From contig NZ_JAHZSS010000002.1 in the NCBI RefSeq assembly GCF_019457915.1, positions 186,001 through 250,000 on the forward strand: a DNA stretch of 64,000 bases. Direction: 5' to 3'. This document shows positions 1 through 9,680 of this stretch, piece by piece (the stretch's first letter is position 1; the number at the start of each line of letters is the position of its first letter). This stretch comes from Neiella holothuriorum (lineage in GTDB: Bacteria > Pseudomonadota > Gammaproteobacteria > Enterobacterales > Neiellaceae). The translations under genes and the position numbers were made by a program. A model generated the notes under the pieces. It did not search any database and was not told the DNA's origin. It saw only the letters and a program-made list of their open reading frames with translations.

Positions 1-527
1 CGGTGTTGGCCGTGACAATCCCTGAGCGCAAAGGTAGCTTCCGCCAGTTTTGCGAAACCTTATCGGGTCGAGGCATTACAGAATTTAATTATCGTTTTGC
101 CGATAACCAAAGCGCCAACATTTTTGTTGGTGTGAAAGTCGATGATGAAGCCGCTCGGCAAACGCTTATCGCAGATCTGGACTCGCAAGGCTATGCCACC
201 ATCGACTTAACCAATAATGAATTAGCAAAGTTGCACATTCGCTACATGGTCGGCGGGCATCCTCATCGCAATGTGCCAGAAAAACTGCTCGGATTTGAGT
301 TTCCTGAGCATCCGGGAGCATTGCTCAAGTTCCTCAATACCTTAGGCGAGCAGTGGAACATTACCCTATTTCACTATCGTAACCATGGTGCTGCCTACGG
401 TCGCGTGTTTGCCGGCTTTGAAGTGCCCGATGCCGATGAAGCATCATTCCATCAGTTCCTCGACCAGGTAGGATATGAGTGGCACGATGAAACCGATAAC
501 CCAGCTTATCAGGCATTCTTGAAGTAG
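1..527 (+). CDS. ilvA: threonine ammonia-lyase, biosynthetic (C-terminal part; 5' end outside window)
   Basis: This is the regulatory tail of threonine deaminase, which makes 2-oxobutanoate from threonine as the first step to isoleucine. The reading frame is open to the left edge, so the PLP-binding catalytic domain lies outside the window. What remains is two ACT-like subdomains: the first begins AVTIPERKGSF and the second FEFPEHPGALLKFL, with NITLFHYRNHG, the usual pattern of the IlvA C-terminal allosteric region that binds isoleucine and valine. The gene ends with TAG, followed 22 bp later by an intrinsic terminator. Identification is by family pattern and is strong. The presence of the regulatory region argues for the anabolic rather than the catabolic (TdcB) enzyme. 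Confidence 0.93.
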   Translation, partial: VLAVTIPERKGSFRQFCETLSGRGITEFNYRFADNQSANIFVGVKVDDEAARQTLIADLDSQGYATIDLTNNELAKLHIRYMVGGHPHRNVPEKLLGFEFPEHPGALLKFLNTLGEQWNITLFHYRNHGAAYGRVFAGFEVPDADEASFHQFLDQVGYEWHDETDNPAYQAFLK

Positions 528-548
528 CCCTACGAGATACTTTATCGG

Positions 549-573
549 AGCGCACTCATTGTGCGCTTTTTTA
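549..573 (+). terminator. intrinsic terminator after ilvA
   Basis: A 7-bp stem (AGCGCAC with GTGCGCT), a 5-nt loop TCATT and a run of T residues lie 22 bp past the ilvA stop codon. It separates ilvA from the convergent membrane-protein gene. Confidence 0.85.
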
Positions 574-614
574 TGTGGTTTACTTAAATTGGCGTGACAG
601 ATTTAAAAGGAACG

Positions 615-1475
615 TCAAATCCCCAATTTGCCCCAATCTAAAAAAGCCTGTGATATACCAAACATAAGCGTGCATAGCCAAGCGGCCATCATGAGGTAAC
701 TCATATAGGCAAATACTTTTTGACGTCGACTACTGGCATGCATGGCATTTTCGATGTGCTGGTGCAGGAGCAACTCTGCGCAATCCAGATCTTGCCCCAT
801 AAACGATAACTGATGAGGTTGAATAACAGCTTTCATTCGCTTGTAGGCATTTTGTTCCCAATAGTTTTCCAGTTGTTTCAGAGTTAATTTGGTCAGTAAA
901 AACAGCGTGATAGCAATATTTAGGTGCAAAAAACTGGCATGGCCTAGCCAGCGAGATCGGGGGTTGAGTTGCTCAAAGCCGCTGACCAATGAGCGGTACT
1001 GGAGCTTGACATTCAAACTGAACAGCAGCACTAGCGCCATGATGCCGTAGGCAACCAGCATGCCGTGCTTCATTAACCAACTGCTGACCAAAGGCATGGG
1101 TTGGTTTTCATGTTGAAACTGACGACTGACTTCAAGTAGTAAATAGTCGGTATGGATCACCGTGATGCCCAACAAAAGGATCGCCAGAATCACTACATGG
1201 CCAAAGCGAGCCGGACTTCGTTGCATAAAACGTAGTGCTTTGAACCAGTGACGTGGTTGCAGTCCATTTTTACCAAAATCGGGGAGATTGGCGCTTAACG
1301 CGAGCATTTTTTGACGCCCAGACAGCTTGCGCCAAGGACTTTGCGTAATTTGCCCCAGCTCTGTCTCAAGTTGAGTTTCCCAGGGGCTTGGTATTGCGGT
1401 TGGCGAGTCGTCAGCTCGACTGGCCAAATGTTTGTACAGCAAGGTAAAGCGGGCATTGTCCGCAAGCCACTTCAT
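615..1475 (-). CDS. uncharacterised four-helix inner-membrane protein (286 aa)
   Basis: I do not recognise this family. The protein has a soluble N-terminal part of about 90 residues, then four hydrophobic segments at roughly 92-114, 138-158, 180-199 and 258-281. A polar, histidine-rich stretch of about 55 residues lies between helices three and four. There is no cleavable signal peptide. An AAGGA Shine-Dalgarno 7 nt before the ATG supports the start. It lies 27 bp downstream of ubiK on the same strand, so the two are probably cotranscribed. A role linked to ubiquinone assembly at the membrane is only a guess from position. Confidence 0.7.
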   Translation of the reverse strand: MKWLADNARFTLLYKHLASRADDSPTAIPSPWETQLETELGQITQSPWRKLSGRQKMLALSANLPDFGKNGLQPRHWFKALRFMQRSPARFGHVVILAILLLGITVIHTDYLLLEVSRQFQHENQPMPLVSSWLMKHGMLVAYGIMALVLLFSLNVKLQYRSLVSGFEQLNPRSRWLGHASFLHLNIAITLFLLTKLTLKQLENYWEQNAYKRMKAVIQPHQLSFMGQDLDCAELLLHQHIENAMHASSRRQKVFAYMSYLMMAAWLCTLMFGISQAFLDWGKLGI

Positions 1476-1502
1476 AGCGCATCCTTATCGCCGGCGGAAG
1501 AA

Positions 1503-1757
1503 TTAGTCTTTGGCTTTAAGTGTAGCCTCCAGTTCAGCGACTGTAGCTTCAAGTTGCTCTAATTTTTCACGGGTTTTTAATAGCACGCGGTTTTGTACGT
1601 CAAACTCTTCGCGGGTCACTAAGTCCAGCTTACTTAGCTGAGCCTGGAGTACGGTTTTGGCCTGTTGCTCCACGTCTCCGGCAAATTGTTTAACGCCTTG
1701 TGGCACGGAGTCAGCAATCTGACGAGCAATTTCTTCAAGTTTCGATGGGTTAATCAT
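1503..1757 (-). CDS. ubiK: ubiquinone biosynthesis accessory factor UbiK
   Basis: This small soluble protein (84 aa) has the BMFP/YqiC fold. It starts MINPSKLEEIARQI, with an amphipathic N-terminal helix, and ends in a strong coiled coil (about residues 48-80, heptads such as LEQLEATVAELEATL). E. coli UbiK has this length and layout and works with UbiJ as an accessory factor of the aerobic ubiquinone complex. UbiJ is encoded 17 kb away in this window. The start was set at the ATG preceded by AGGAGG with 4-nt spacing; a longer upstream reading frame has no such site. It probably forms an operon with the downstream membrane-protein gene. Confidence 0.88.
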   Translation of the reverse strand: MINPSKLEEIARQIADSVPQGVKQFAGDVEQQAKTVLQAQLSKLDLVTREEFDVQNRVLLKTREKLEQLEATVAELEATLKAKD

Positions 1758-1957
1758 GGCAACCTCCTTTATGAGTAAGCCATTGTAACGCCTTGAAAAG
1801 CGCAACGATAGGTGTCATAAACTTTTACAAAGGTGTACCATTAGTTAACTAGCTGGATGGCTGCCTCTTGGTAACCACTTGATTCAAATAATTTTTACTG
1901 TTTTGGTTCGATTCTTGAATAGAATCCATCAGAAGTAGTAACGGAGGTAGCAGCATT

Positions 1958-2635
1958 ATGTTACGTAAAATGAAAGGCCTATTTATCGCATTAGCGATAC
2001 TTCCTAGCCTGTTCGCCACGACTGCGTTGGCAGGGTTTATTGAAGAAACCTATAGTTACAGTGACCAAGGTGGTGTAGCGTACGACTTAGGGCATGCTGG
2101 TGAGCTCGCGGATAAAACGGCATCAACCCAAATCAATGTCGATGATATTGGGATTATCACCAATGTTACGGTGAGCGTCACTTTTGCGCATGATTGGGTT
2201 GGAGATCTGATTTTCATGCTAACAGGGCCTGATAGCTCTGTTGACCCAATTATCCTTCTGTCCAGAGCTTGGGTAGACGAAGAAAATTTCCCTGACGATT
2301 GCTGTGGGCCGGGGGCTACCTCTGGCCCTGTCACTTTTGAATTTGATGATGCTGCAGGCCATGCCGCAGAAGATACGTACGGTTTTACAGGAGCGTACAG
2401 CCCAACCGAACTGCTAGAAAATTTTGACGGTAGTGCCATGACCGGAGACTGGACGCTCTCTATTACGGATGTTCTCGTAGGTGGAGATGATGTTGAGCCG
2501 ATGATTGGCAAGCTCTCAGAGGGCCTTGTTTATGACTGGTCTCTTACCATCCAATATGAGCAAATTCCACTACCAAGCTCAATCTTGCTAATGGGTCTTG
2601 GCTTGCTAGCTTTACGAGTTGCTAAGCGTCGTTAA
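1958..2635 (+). CDS. secreted P-domain protein with PEP-CTERM-type sorting tail
   Basis: The protein has a signal peptide (about 1-25, ending TTALA). A central region of about 170 residues resembles the proprotein-convertase P domain: ITNVTVSVTFAHDWVGDLIFMLTGP and later MTGDWTLSITD are typical of its beta-jelly-roll strands. The C-terminus, IPLPSSILLMGLGLLALRVA followed by KRR, is a short proline motif, one membrane helix and basic residues, as in PEP-CTERM proteins sorted by exosortase. The motif reads PLPSS rather than strict PEP. GGAGG lies 10 nt before the ATG. It is a single gene between its own upstream region and a bidirectional terminator. No protease domain is present. No exosortase is encoded in the window, so processing is inferred. 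Confidence 0.8.
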   Translation: MLRKMKGLFIALAILPSLFATTALAGFIEETYSYSDQGGVAYDLGHAGELADKTASTQINVDDIGIITNVTVSVTFAHDWVGDLIFMLTGPDSSVDPIILLSRAWVDEENFPDDCCGPGATSGPVTFEFDDAAGHAAEDTYGFTGAYSPTELLENFDGSAMTGDWTLSITDVLVGGDDVEPMIGKLSEGLVYDWSLTIQYEQIPLPSSILLMGLGLLALRVAKRR

Positions 2636-2655
2636 TTGCAATAGATAAATTGTTG

Positions 2656-2692
2656 AAAAAGGCCTGATGAGGACACTCATCAGGCCTTTTTT
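2656..2692. terminator. bidirectional intrinsic terminator between PEP-CTERM gene and RND pump
   Basis: A near-perfect hairpin of about 16 bp (core GGCCTGATGAG with CTCATCAGGCC) has a GACA loop and is flanked by A-run and T-run. It can end transcription from both convergent genes. Confidence 0.9.
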
Positions 2693-2703
2693 GATCGCGG
2701 CGT

Positions 2704-5700
2704 TTAACTCTCGTCAGGCAGTGGCGCGAGTGGTTTATGCTCCGAGGCTAACAGCGTGTAGATCACCGGCAAGACAAACAAGGTGAATACGGTGCCGATG
2801 GTGAGGCCTGCGACAATAACCAGACCAATGCTAAACCGGCTAATTGCGCCTGCGCCAGATGCCATTAACAGCGGGATTAAACCGGCAACCATCGACAAGG
2901 TAGTCATTAAAATTGCCCGCAAACGAATACTGGCTGCTTCAATGACCGATTCGGTTCGGTTTTTACCATGCTGCAATTGCGCTTCTTTAGCGACTTCACA
3001 AATCAAAATTCCGTGTTTAGTAATGAGTCCAATTAGTGTCACTAAGCCAATTTGGGCGTAGATATTCATGGTGCTCAGGCCCCATGCCATGGCAATGAGC
3101 GCACCACATATGGCCAGTGGTACCGACACCAAAATCACCAAAGGATCGCGCAAGCTTTCGAACTGACTGGCCAACACCAAAAAGATAATGGCAAGAGCTA
3201 ACAAGAACGTTTCGTAGAGAGCTGAGCCTTCTTCGACATACTGGCGAGATTCTCCCAAATAATCGTATTGATAGCCTTTAGGGAGCTGCTCGGCAGCGAG
3301 TTGGTCAAGGTAGTTGACGACATCGCCCATTGACGTACCAGGCATCGCTACACCACCAATGGTGGCGCTGTTAAGTTGGTTGAAATGCGGTAATGAGCGC
3401 GGCTGCCCTTTTACGCTAATGGTAATTAACTCGCCAAGTGGCACCGCTTGGCCATTGCTGGCGCGAACATAATAGTTGGCAGCAGATTCAGGTGTTAACC
3501 GCAGCTCGCGTGGTACTTGTGTGATCACCTCATAACCACGGCCACTGAGGTCAACACGGTTGATGTAGCCATCACTCATCATGGTTGACAGCGTCAAACC
3601 AATATCCTGCATGGTAATGCCATAGGCGCCCGCTTTATCGCGGTCAATTTGAATACGCATGGTGGCTGAATCGTAAGACAAATCCATTTCTGAATAGACG
3701 AACAAGGGGCTGACTTTTACTTGTTCGTAAATGGAGTTGGCAACTTCAAATAGGCTCTCGAAACTATTGGGGGTGGAAATGACCATTTGCACGGGCAGAC
3801 CACTCGAAGCACCGGGCAATTCTGGGAATGAAAAAGCAGAAAACGCCAAACCTGCCGAATTAGTAATCATCGCTGAGGTTTTGGCAATCACTTCATGCTG
3901 AGAGTCGTCGCGTTGTGACCAAGTTTTTAGATTGAGAATGCCCATGGCCATATTGGACTGTGGCACACCTGAAAAAGCCAGCCATGAATCGACTGCGTCG
4001 AGTTGTGCAACTTGCTCTGCGGTTTCTTGCGCATGATTTTGAATGTAGTCGAGGTTGGCCGTTGCAGGCGCCTTGCCCATCATCATAAAGCCGCCCTTGT
4101 CTTCACTCGGGGCGAGTTCTGAAGGAATAAAGCGGAACATCAAAGGCAAGCTAACAAACACCAGTATGGCAAAAACGACCACTACCTGGCGATGGTTTAA
4201 CACCGCGCGTAGCCAGCGGTCATAGGTGCGATTCACTGCGCCTAAAACAGATTCAACACCTTGTTCAAAACGACTCGGATTGGTATGCGGTTTGAGCAAC
4301 TGGGAGCACATCATCGGCGACAGAGTGAGGGCAACCACTCCGGAAATAAACACGGAGCCTGCTAGGGTGAGCGCAAATTCTTTAAATAACGAGCCGGTAA
4401 TGCCGCCCATTAGCGCAATTGGCGCATACACGGCTGCCAACGTGATGGTCATGGCAATGACCGGAAGCGCGATTTCCCGGGTACCCAGAATCGCTGCCTG
4501 ATAGGGCTTTTTCCCCATTTTTATGTGCCGGTCAACATTCTCCACCACCACAATGGCGTCATCCACAACTAAGCCAATGGCGAGCACCATGGCGAGCAGT
4601 GTCATCAGGTTCATGGAAAAACCAAACACGGACATCACCATCGCAACGCCAATCAGCGAAAGTGGAATGGTGATCACCGGGATCAACACTGCACGGAAAT
4701 TACCGAGGAATAACGTGATGACGACCAACACGATAATTCCGGCTTCAACAATGGTATGAATTACTTCATTAATCGACTCTTCGATGGCTAGCGTGGAGTC
4801 GTAAAGCACCTTCATATTGATGGTGTCAGGTAAGTTGTTGGCCAAGTCCGGTAGCATGATCCGTACTTGTTTGGTGATATCCAGCGGGTTGGCGGTTGGT
4901 GTCGGATCGATGGCAACCACCACCGCATTTTTACCATTGGCGATGGCCCGATAGCTGTCGCGGCTTTTCTCCAGAGATACCGTGGCAATGTCACTTAGCC
5001 GCACCACGGAGCCTTCGCGACTGGCAACGACCATTCGCTCTAATTCATCTGGGCTGGAAACCTGTGAGTTCACCTCTCCATTAAACACGTTAAATACGCC
5101 AGTGGCTTGCCCAGGCGCTGACTGGAAGTTATTGGCTTCCAACACCTGCGACACTTCGGTGGCAGTCAAGTCGAGCGCTGCCATCTTTTGTGGATCAAGC
5201 CAAACCCGTAAGGCGAATTTGATACCGCCGTATAAGTTCACTTTGGCGACGCCGGGAATAGTGAAGAGCTGAGGTTGTATGACTCGCTCAAGGTAGTCGT
5301 TGATTTGGCTGGCGTTGAGTTCGGGGCTGGTGAAGGCAATGTAAATGACCGAGGTGGACGAGCCGGTCGACATATCTACCGACGGATCTTCCGCCTCGCT
5401 GGGTAGTTGTGAGCGCACCGAATTCACTTTCGCCAGAATATCGGCCAACGCGGCATTGGGATCGGTGTTTAACTTCATTTGCGCGGTGATGGTGCTGGCG
5501 CCCAAAGACGATTGACTGGTCATAAAGTCAACGTTATCGGCTTGCGCAATGGCCTGCTCTAATGGCTGAGTGATGAACCCTTGAATTAGATCAGAGTTGG
5601 CACCCCAATAGCTGGTGCTGACGGTGACCACGGTATTGGTCATTTCAGGGTATTCACGCAATTGCATTCCGCGCAACGCTTGTAGCCCCAGCAAAACCAG

Positions 5701-5760
5701 CAGCAGGCTGATGGCAACTGCCAGAACTGGCCGACGAATAAAAGTATCGGTAAATCGCAT
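2704..5760 (-). CDS. RND multidrug efflux permease (HAE-1 family)
   Basis: At 1018 aa it has the normal length of an AcrB/MexB-class inner-membrane pump. TM1 is at about 11-30, followed by the first large periplasmic loop. Helices 2-6 begin near residue 333. The TM4 proton-relay aspartates are present (D400, D401 in GLVVDDAIVVVEN), and the partner lysine lies in the ITKHGIL stretch of TM10. The second periplasmic loop follows helix 7 (about 530-550). It lies 12 bp downstream of its adaptor gene, with GGAG before the ATG, so the two form an operon. No TolC-type outer-membrane gene is adjacent, so it probably borrows one encoded elsewhere. Substrates cannot be read from sequence. Confidence 0.93.
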   Translation of the reverse strand: MRFTDTFIRRPVLAVAISLLLVLLGLQALRGMQLREYPEMTNTVVTVSTSYWGANSDLIQGFITQPLEQAIAQADNVDFMTSQSSLGASTITAQMKLNTDPNAALADILAKVNSVRSQLPSEAEDPSVDMSTGSSTSVIYIAFTSPELNASQINDYLERVIQPQLFTIPGVAKVNLYGGIKFALRVWLDPQKMAALDLTATEVSQVLEANNFQSAPGQATGVFNVFNGEVNSQVSSPDELERMVVASREGSVVRLSDIATVSLEKSRDSYRAIANGKNAVVVAIDPTPTANPLDITKQVRIMLPDLANNLPDTINMKVLYDSTLAIEESINEVIHTIVEAGIIVLVVITLFLGNFRAVLIPVITIPLSLIGVAMVMSVFGFSMNLMTLLAMVLAIGLVVDDAIVVVENVDRHIKMGKKPYQAAILGTREIALPVIAMTITLAAVYAPIALMGGITGSLFKEFALTLAGSVFISGVVALTLSPMMCSQLLKPHTNPSRFEQGVESVLGAVNRTYDRWLRAVLNHRQVVVVFAILVFVSLPLMFRFIPSELAPSEDKGGFMMMGKAPATANLDYIQNHAQETAEQVAQLDAVDSWLAFSGVPQSNMAMGILNLKTWSQRDDSQHEVIAKTSAMITNSAGLAFSAFSFPELPGASSGLPVQMVISTPNSFESLFEVANSIYEQVKVSPLFVYSEMDLSYDSATMRIQIDRDKAGAYGITMQDIGLTLSTMMSDGYINRVDLSGRGYEVITQVPRELRLTPESAANYYVRASNGQAVPLGELITISVKGQPRSLPHFNQLNSATIGGVAMPGTSMGDVVNYLDQLAAEQLPKGYQYDYLGESRQYVEEGSALYETFLLALAIIFLVLASQFESLRDPLVILVSVPLAICGALIAMAWGLSTMNIYAQIGLVTLIGLITKHGILICEVAKEAQLQHGKNRTESVIEAASIRLRAILMTTLSMVAGLIPLLMASGAGAISRFSIGLVIVAGLTIGTVFTLFVLPVIYTLLASEHKPLAPLPDES

Positions 5761-5772
5761 GGCAGGCTCCGG

Positions 5773-6891
5773 TTACAAGCGTGGTAATTGCGCTGGCATT
5801 TGCAGTGCGTTGGATTCGACTAAACGCACCAGACTGCCATTGGAAAGGCGAACCTGACCAGTGACGACCACTTCATCGCCTGGTTTTAAGCCTGAGGCGA
5901 TTAACGCAACATCGCCGTGACGTTCAACGACTTTCACCGTGGTTTGGCGAACCGATAATTGCTCATTACCTTGCTCATCTTGGCCACGCTGCACAACGAA
6001 GACACTCTCGCCATATAGGGTAAAGTTTATGGCGCTTTGCGGTAGCAAAATTCGCTCTGTCAGTGTTGGCAAAATAATCGCAACTCGGGCAAACATGCCA
6101 GAGCGAAGATTGCCGTGTTCATTTGGAATATCAGCCTGCACCTGAACAATACCGGATTGGTAATTGACCGGAGGTTCAATCGCAGTAATTTGCCCTTGGA
6201 AGGTCTCGTGGGAACTATCCACACCCACTTCAATGATTTGGCCTACATGAACGCGTGATAAATCAGTTTGGGCAATGGTAAAGCGAATGCGCATGGTGGA
6301 GATATCTTCGAGCCTGACAATGTCATCGCCGGACTGTAGGTATTGGCCCAAAAATACATTGCGCAAGCCAACCACGCCGTCGAAAGGCGCTTCAATGGTG
6401 CGCCGATCGATGCTGGCATTTAGCGAGGCGATTTCTGCTCTCAATGATAAGAACTCGGCCACGGCGGAGTCTTTCTCGCCTTCGGATACCGAACCTTGCT
6501 TAAACAGCTTGATCATCCGGTCTTTCTGGCGTTCAGTGGCTGGCATGCGGCCCAGGGCGGCTTCTAAATTAGCCTGTTCAACATCTAAGTCGAGCTGCAC
6601 CAAGGTTTGATCTTGTTTGACTTGTTGGCCCGACTCAAAGTTGATGCTGTTAACTTTGCCGTTTTCCTCGCTGGCCAAGGTCACCCCGCGATAAGGTTCG
6701 ATAAAACCAAAGGCGCTGATACGCGGCACATAATCTTGTGGTGCCACGGTCATGATGGTCACCGGAAAACTAGGCGGTGGTCGATTGGCCATATACTGGC
6801 TAATCATGTGCGCTTTAAAGAAGTTGAAGCCAATGACTGAGCCGAGTAAAACAACGACCAGCAGGAGCATCCACGCGTACCACTTTTTCAT
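5773..6891 (-). CDS. RND efflux periplasmic adaptor (membrane fusion protein)
   Basis: An N-terminal membrane anchor (about 5-25, WYAWMLLLVVVLLGSVIGF) precedes a lipoyl/hairpin region: GFIEPYRGVTLASEENGKV and, after the coiled-coil hairpin, TIEAPFDGVVGLRNVFLGQYL. These are the two half-motifs of the barrel-sandwich domain in HlyD/AcrA-type adaptors. A beta-barrel domain and membrane-proximal domain follow. There is no lipobox cysteine, so it is anchored by the helix rather than by lipid. I chose the ATG giving MKKWYAW. A TTG three codons upstream is possible but has no better ribosome site. It is the first gene of a two-gene operon with the RND permease. Confidence 0.9.
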   Translation of the reverse strand: MKKWYAWMLLLVVVLLGSVIGFNFFKAHMISQYMANRPPPSFPVTIMTVAPQDYVPRISAFGFIEPYRGVTLASEENGKVNSINFESGQQVKQDQTLVQLDLDVEQANLEAALGRMPATERQKDRMIKLFKQGSVSEGEKDSAVAEFLSLRAEIASLNASIDRRTIEAPFDGVVGLRNVFLGQYLQSGDDIVRLEDISTMRIRFTIAQTDLSRVHVGQIIEVGVDSSHETFQGQITAIEPPVNYQSGIVQVQADIPNEHGNLRSGMFARVAIILPTLTERILLPQSAINFTLYGESVFVVQRGQDEQGNEQLSVRQTTVKVVERHGDVALIASGLKPGDEVVVTGQVRLSNGSLVRLVESNALQMPAQLPRL

Positions 6892-7078
6892 GGGAAACAA
6901 TCCAACAATTGAGAACGATTTGAGTATAGGACATGCAAGTATAACGACATTACCAATTTACTATAGTTAAATCATTGTTAACGCTGGTGAAAATAAATCT
7001 ACACGCAGGCCCTTCGCGGGTAGCTGTGCGTTTGAGTGTGTTGGGTTACAATGTGCGACCATTAATTGAGGTTGTTGC

Positions 7079-9094
7079 ATGAAACTTAACCCCGCCCAGC
7101 AAAACGCGGTTGAATACATATCTGGCCCCTGCTTGGTGCTGGCTGGCGCGGGCTCGGGCAAAACCCGAGTGATCACCAATAAGATTGCTTACATGATTCA
7201 ACAATGTGGCCACAAAGCTCGCCACATTGCCGCGGTGACCTTTACTAATAAAGCGGCGCGGGAAATGCGTGAGCGGATTGGCCAAACACTTGGCAAGGCC
7301 GAAGCGCGCGGCCTGATGGTGTCCACCTTCCACACCTTAGGCTTGAACATTATTCGCCGCGAACATCGAATTTTGGGCCTAAAAGAAAATTTCTCACTGT
7401 TTGATGAGCATGATGCAACAGGCTTGATCGCGGCGTTGACTGAAGATGAGTGGGATAATGACAAAGATCTGATCCGCCAGCTCATTTCGACTATTTCCAA
7501 CTGGAAGAATGAAATGGTCTCGCCCAAGCTCGCTTTACAGCAAGCGCAAGGCGATCATGAGCAAACCATGGCCACCTTCTATCAGCGCTATCAAGATCAA
7601 ATGACGGCATACAACGCGTTAGATTTTGATGATTTGATTTTGCTGCCGTGCCTGTTGCTCAAACAAAATGAAGAAGTACGCCAACGCTGGCAGGACAAAA
7701 TTCGCTACCTGTTGGTGGATGAATATCAAGACACCAATACCGCACAATATGATTTGGTGAAGCTAATTGTCGGCGACAGCGCACGCTTTACCGTGGTGGG
7801 CGATGATGACCAATCCATTTACTCGTGGCGTGGTGCGCGACCACAAAACTTAGAGCTACTGAAAAAAGATTTTCCAGGGCTGCGGTTAATTAAGCTGGAG
7901 CAAAATTACCGATCCAGCAGCCGTATTTTGAAAGCGGCCAATATCCTGATTGAAAACAACCCGCACGTTTTTGAAAAACGCCTGTTCAGTGAATTGGGCT
8001 ATGGCGTGCCACTCAAAGTGCTGTTTGCCACGGATGAAGAGCACGAAGCCGATCGGGTGATCTCCGAATTAATGGCTCACAAGTTTCTTAACAAAACGTC
8101 CTATCGCGATTACGCCTTACTGTATCGCGGCAATCACCAATCGCGGGTGTTTGAAGGCGCGTTAATGCGTAATCGGGTGCCTTACAAAATCTCTGGCGGC
8201 ACCTCGTTTTTTTCCCGCGCTGAAATTAAAGACATGATGGCTTACCTCAAGCTGCTGGTGAATCCTAACGACGACAATTCATTTCTGCGTATTGTGAATG
8301 TGCCCAAGCGCGGCATTGGCCCTACCTCGCTGCAAAAACTCGGGCTGTTCGCCAACGAAAAACAAATCAGCTTGTTTGATGCTGCCTGCGATGATCATTT
8401 GATGAGTGTAATTGGGGGCAAACCCGGCGCTGAAATTCACAAGTTTGCGCGTTGGATGGTGGAATTGAGCGACAACGTTGAGCGTTCTGAGACGACTGAT
8501 GTGGTTCGTGAGCTTGTGCGTGGCATTGGTTACGAAGACTGGCTGTATGAAACATCCGCCAGCGCCAAAGCCGCTGAAATGCGTATGAAGAACGTATCAG
8601 AGCTGTACCGCTGGATCACCGAAATGCTCGAGGGAGATGAGCTGGAAGAGCCGATGACGTTGACCGAGGTGGTGAACCGCTTAATGTTGCGCGACATGAT
8701 GGAGCGCAATGAGTCAGAAGATGGCGCCGACCAAGTCCAGTTGATGACCTTGCATGCCTCGAAGGGGTTGGAGTTTCCGTTTGTGTTCATGGTTGGTATG
8801 GAAGAAGGCTTACTGCCCCACCAAACGAGTGTGGATGAAGACAACATCGAAGAAGAGCGTCGTCTGGCTTATGTGGGTATTACACGTGCTCAACAAGCAT
8901 TAACCTTTACGTTGTGTAAGTCGCGTCGCCAGTATGGCGAAACCATCAAGCCGGAACCCAGCCGATTTTTGCTGGAATTACCGCAAGACGACATGGAATG
9001 GGAAGCGCGCAAAGTAGCCTCTGCACAACAGCGCCAACAAGCTGGTCGTGCGAATATTGCTAACCTGAAAGCGATGCTAGCTGATAAATCTTAA
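7079..9094 (+). CDS. rep: ATP-dependent DNA helicase Rep
   Basis: This is a superfamily 1A 3'-5' helicase of 671 aa, the normal Rep length. Walker A is AGAGSGKT (22-29), then [10 protein letters not shown] (motif Ia), VDEYQDTN (motif II), [12 protein letters not shown] (III), QNYRSS (IV), [10 protein letters not shown] (V) and VGITRAQ (VI). It resembles Rep more than UvrD in its start, [14 protein letters not shown], and in lacking the C-terminal extension that UvrD (second copy at 46080-48245) has. Rep helps replication forks past bound proteins. It is divergent from the efflux operon and ends at an intrinsic terminator. In E. coli rep is also near ilvA. Confidence 0.95.
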   Translation: MKLNPAQQNAVEYISGPCLVLAGAGSGKTRVITNKIAYMIQQCGHKARHIAAVTFTNKAAREMRERIGQTLGKAEARGLMVSTFHTLGLNIIRREHRILGLKENFSLFDEHDATGLIAALTEDEWDNDKDLIRQLISTISNWKNEMVSPKLALQQAQGDHEQTMATFYQRYQDQMTAYNALDFDDLILLPCLLLKQNEEVRQRWQDKIRYLLVDEYQDTNTAQYDLVKLIVGDSARFTVVGDDDQSIYSWRGARPQNLELLKKDFPGLRLIKLEQNYRSSSRILKAANILIENNPHVFEKRLFSELGYGVPLKVLFATDEEHEADRVISELMAHKFLNKTSYRDYALLYRGNHQSRVFEGALMRNRVPYKISGGTSFFSRAEIKDMMAYLKLLVNPNDDNSFLRIVNVPKRGIGPTSLQKLGLFANEKQISLFDAACDDHLMSVIGGKPGAEIHKFARWMVELSDNVERSETTDVVRELVRGIGYEDWLYETSASAKAAEMRMKNVSELYRWITEMLEGDELEEPMTLTEVVNRLMLRDMMERNESEDGADQVQLMTLHASKGLEFPFVFMVGMEEGLLPHQTSVDEDNIEEERRLAYVGITRAQQALTFTLCKSRRQYGETIKPEPSRFLLELPQDDMEWEARKVASAQQRQQAGRANIANLKAMLADKS

Positions 9095-9118
9095 CCACTC
9101 CGGTTGATTTACAGATAC

Positions 9119-9149
9119 AAAAAACGCCGGATAGAACCGGCGTTTTTTA
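9119..9149. terminator. intrinsic terminator between rep and cytochrome c5 gene
   Basis: The stem AAAACGCCGG with CCGGCGTTTT has a 6-nt loop ATAGAA, a T run on the plus strand and an A run on the other side, so it can serve both convergent genes. Confidence 0.88.
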
Positions 9150-9163
9150 TGCTCGCGACGAAT

Positions 9164-9547
9164 TTATTTGCTCATAAATTCAATGGCAGCACGAATTTCT
9201 TCTTCGGAAGCCATCGCACTTTGCGGTGGCATGGCATTGAGGCCATTCATAGCGCTACTGACCAAGGCATCAAGGCCTTTCTCTAAACGTGGCGCCCACT
9301 CATCGGCGTTACCCTTCACTGGCGCACCTGGAATGGCTCCGCTGTGACAAGCAATACAAACGGCGTTATAGACTTGATCGCCTGAGCGAGGGCCCGCTGG
9401 TGCGGTATTAACAGGCTCATCACCGGCCAAGTAGACATCGCCCACTGGCTTGATACGTTCAACGATTTGCGCTTCTTTATCTGTCGCGGCTATCGCGGCA
9501 GCTGACACAGACAGGCTTAATGCAGCCAGTAGCCAGGTTGTTTTCAT
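9164..9547 (-). CDS. monohaem c-type cytochrome, cytochrome c5 family
   Basis: A signal peptide (1-21, ending AAAIA) exports it to the periplasm. One haem site, CIACH (C64, C67, H68), is followed about 38 residues on by the methionine in AMPP (M106), the likely sixth ligand. NAVCIACH with downstream GA(P) and MPP matches the short cytochrome c5 class, which carries electrons in the periplasm to terminal oxidases or peroxidases in marine gammaproteobacteria. It is a single gene, convergent with rep. The exact partner oxidase is not encoded here. Confidence 0.88.
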   Translation of the reverse strand: MKTTWLLAALSLSVSAAAIAATDKEAQIVERIKPVGDVYLAGDEPVNTAPAGPRSGDQVYNAVCIACHSGAIPGAPVKGNADEWAPRLEKGLDALVSSAMNGLNAMPPQSAMASEEEIRAAIEFMSK

Positions 9548-9680
9548 GGGAGCATCCCCTCGGGCTTATTACTATTATTGTAGTGAACAGAAAAGGGATT
9601 ATATCGGGATATTTTGTCACCACCAACCAATGATGGCGCGTTTTTTGTTGTATGTGATTTAACCAATCAATCAACAACTG

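Noticed and set aside
4226-4759. Open frames antisense to the RND permease
   Set aside because: They are shadows of codon bias on the opposite strand, with no ribosome sites and no recognisable domains.
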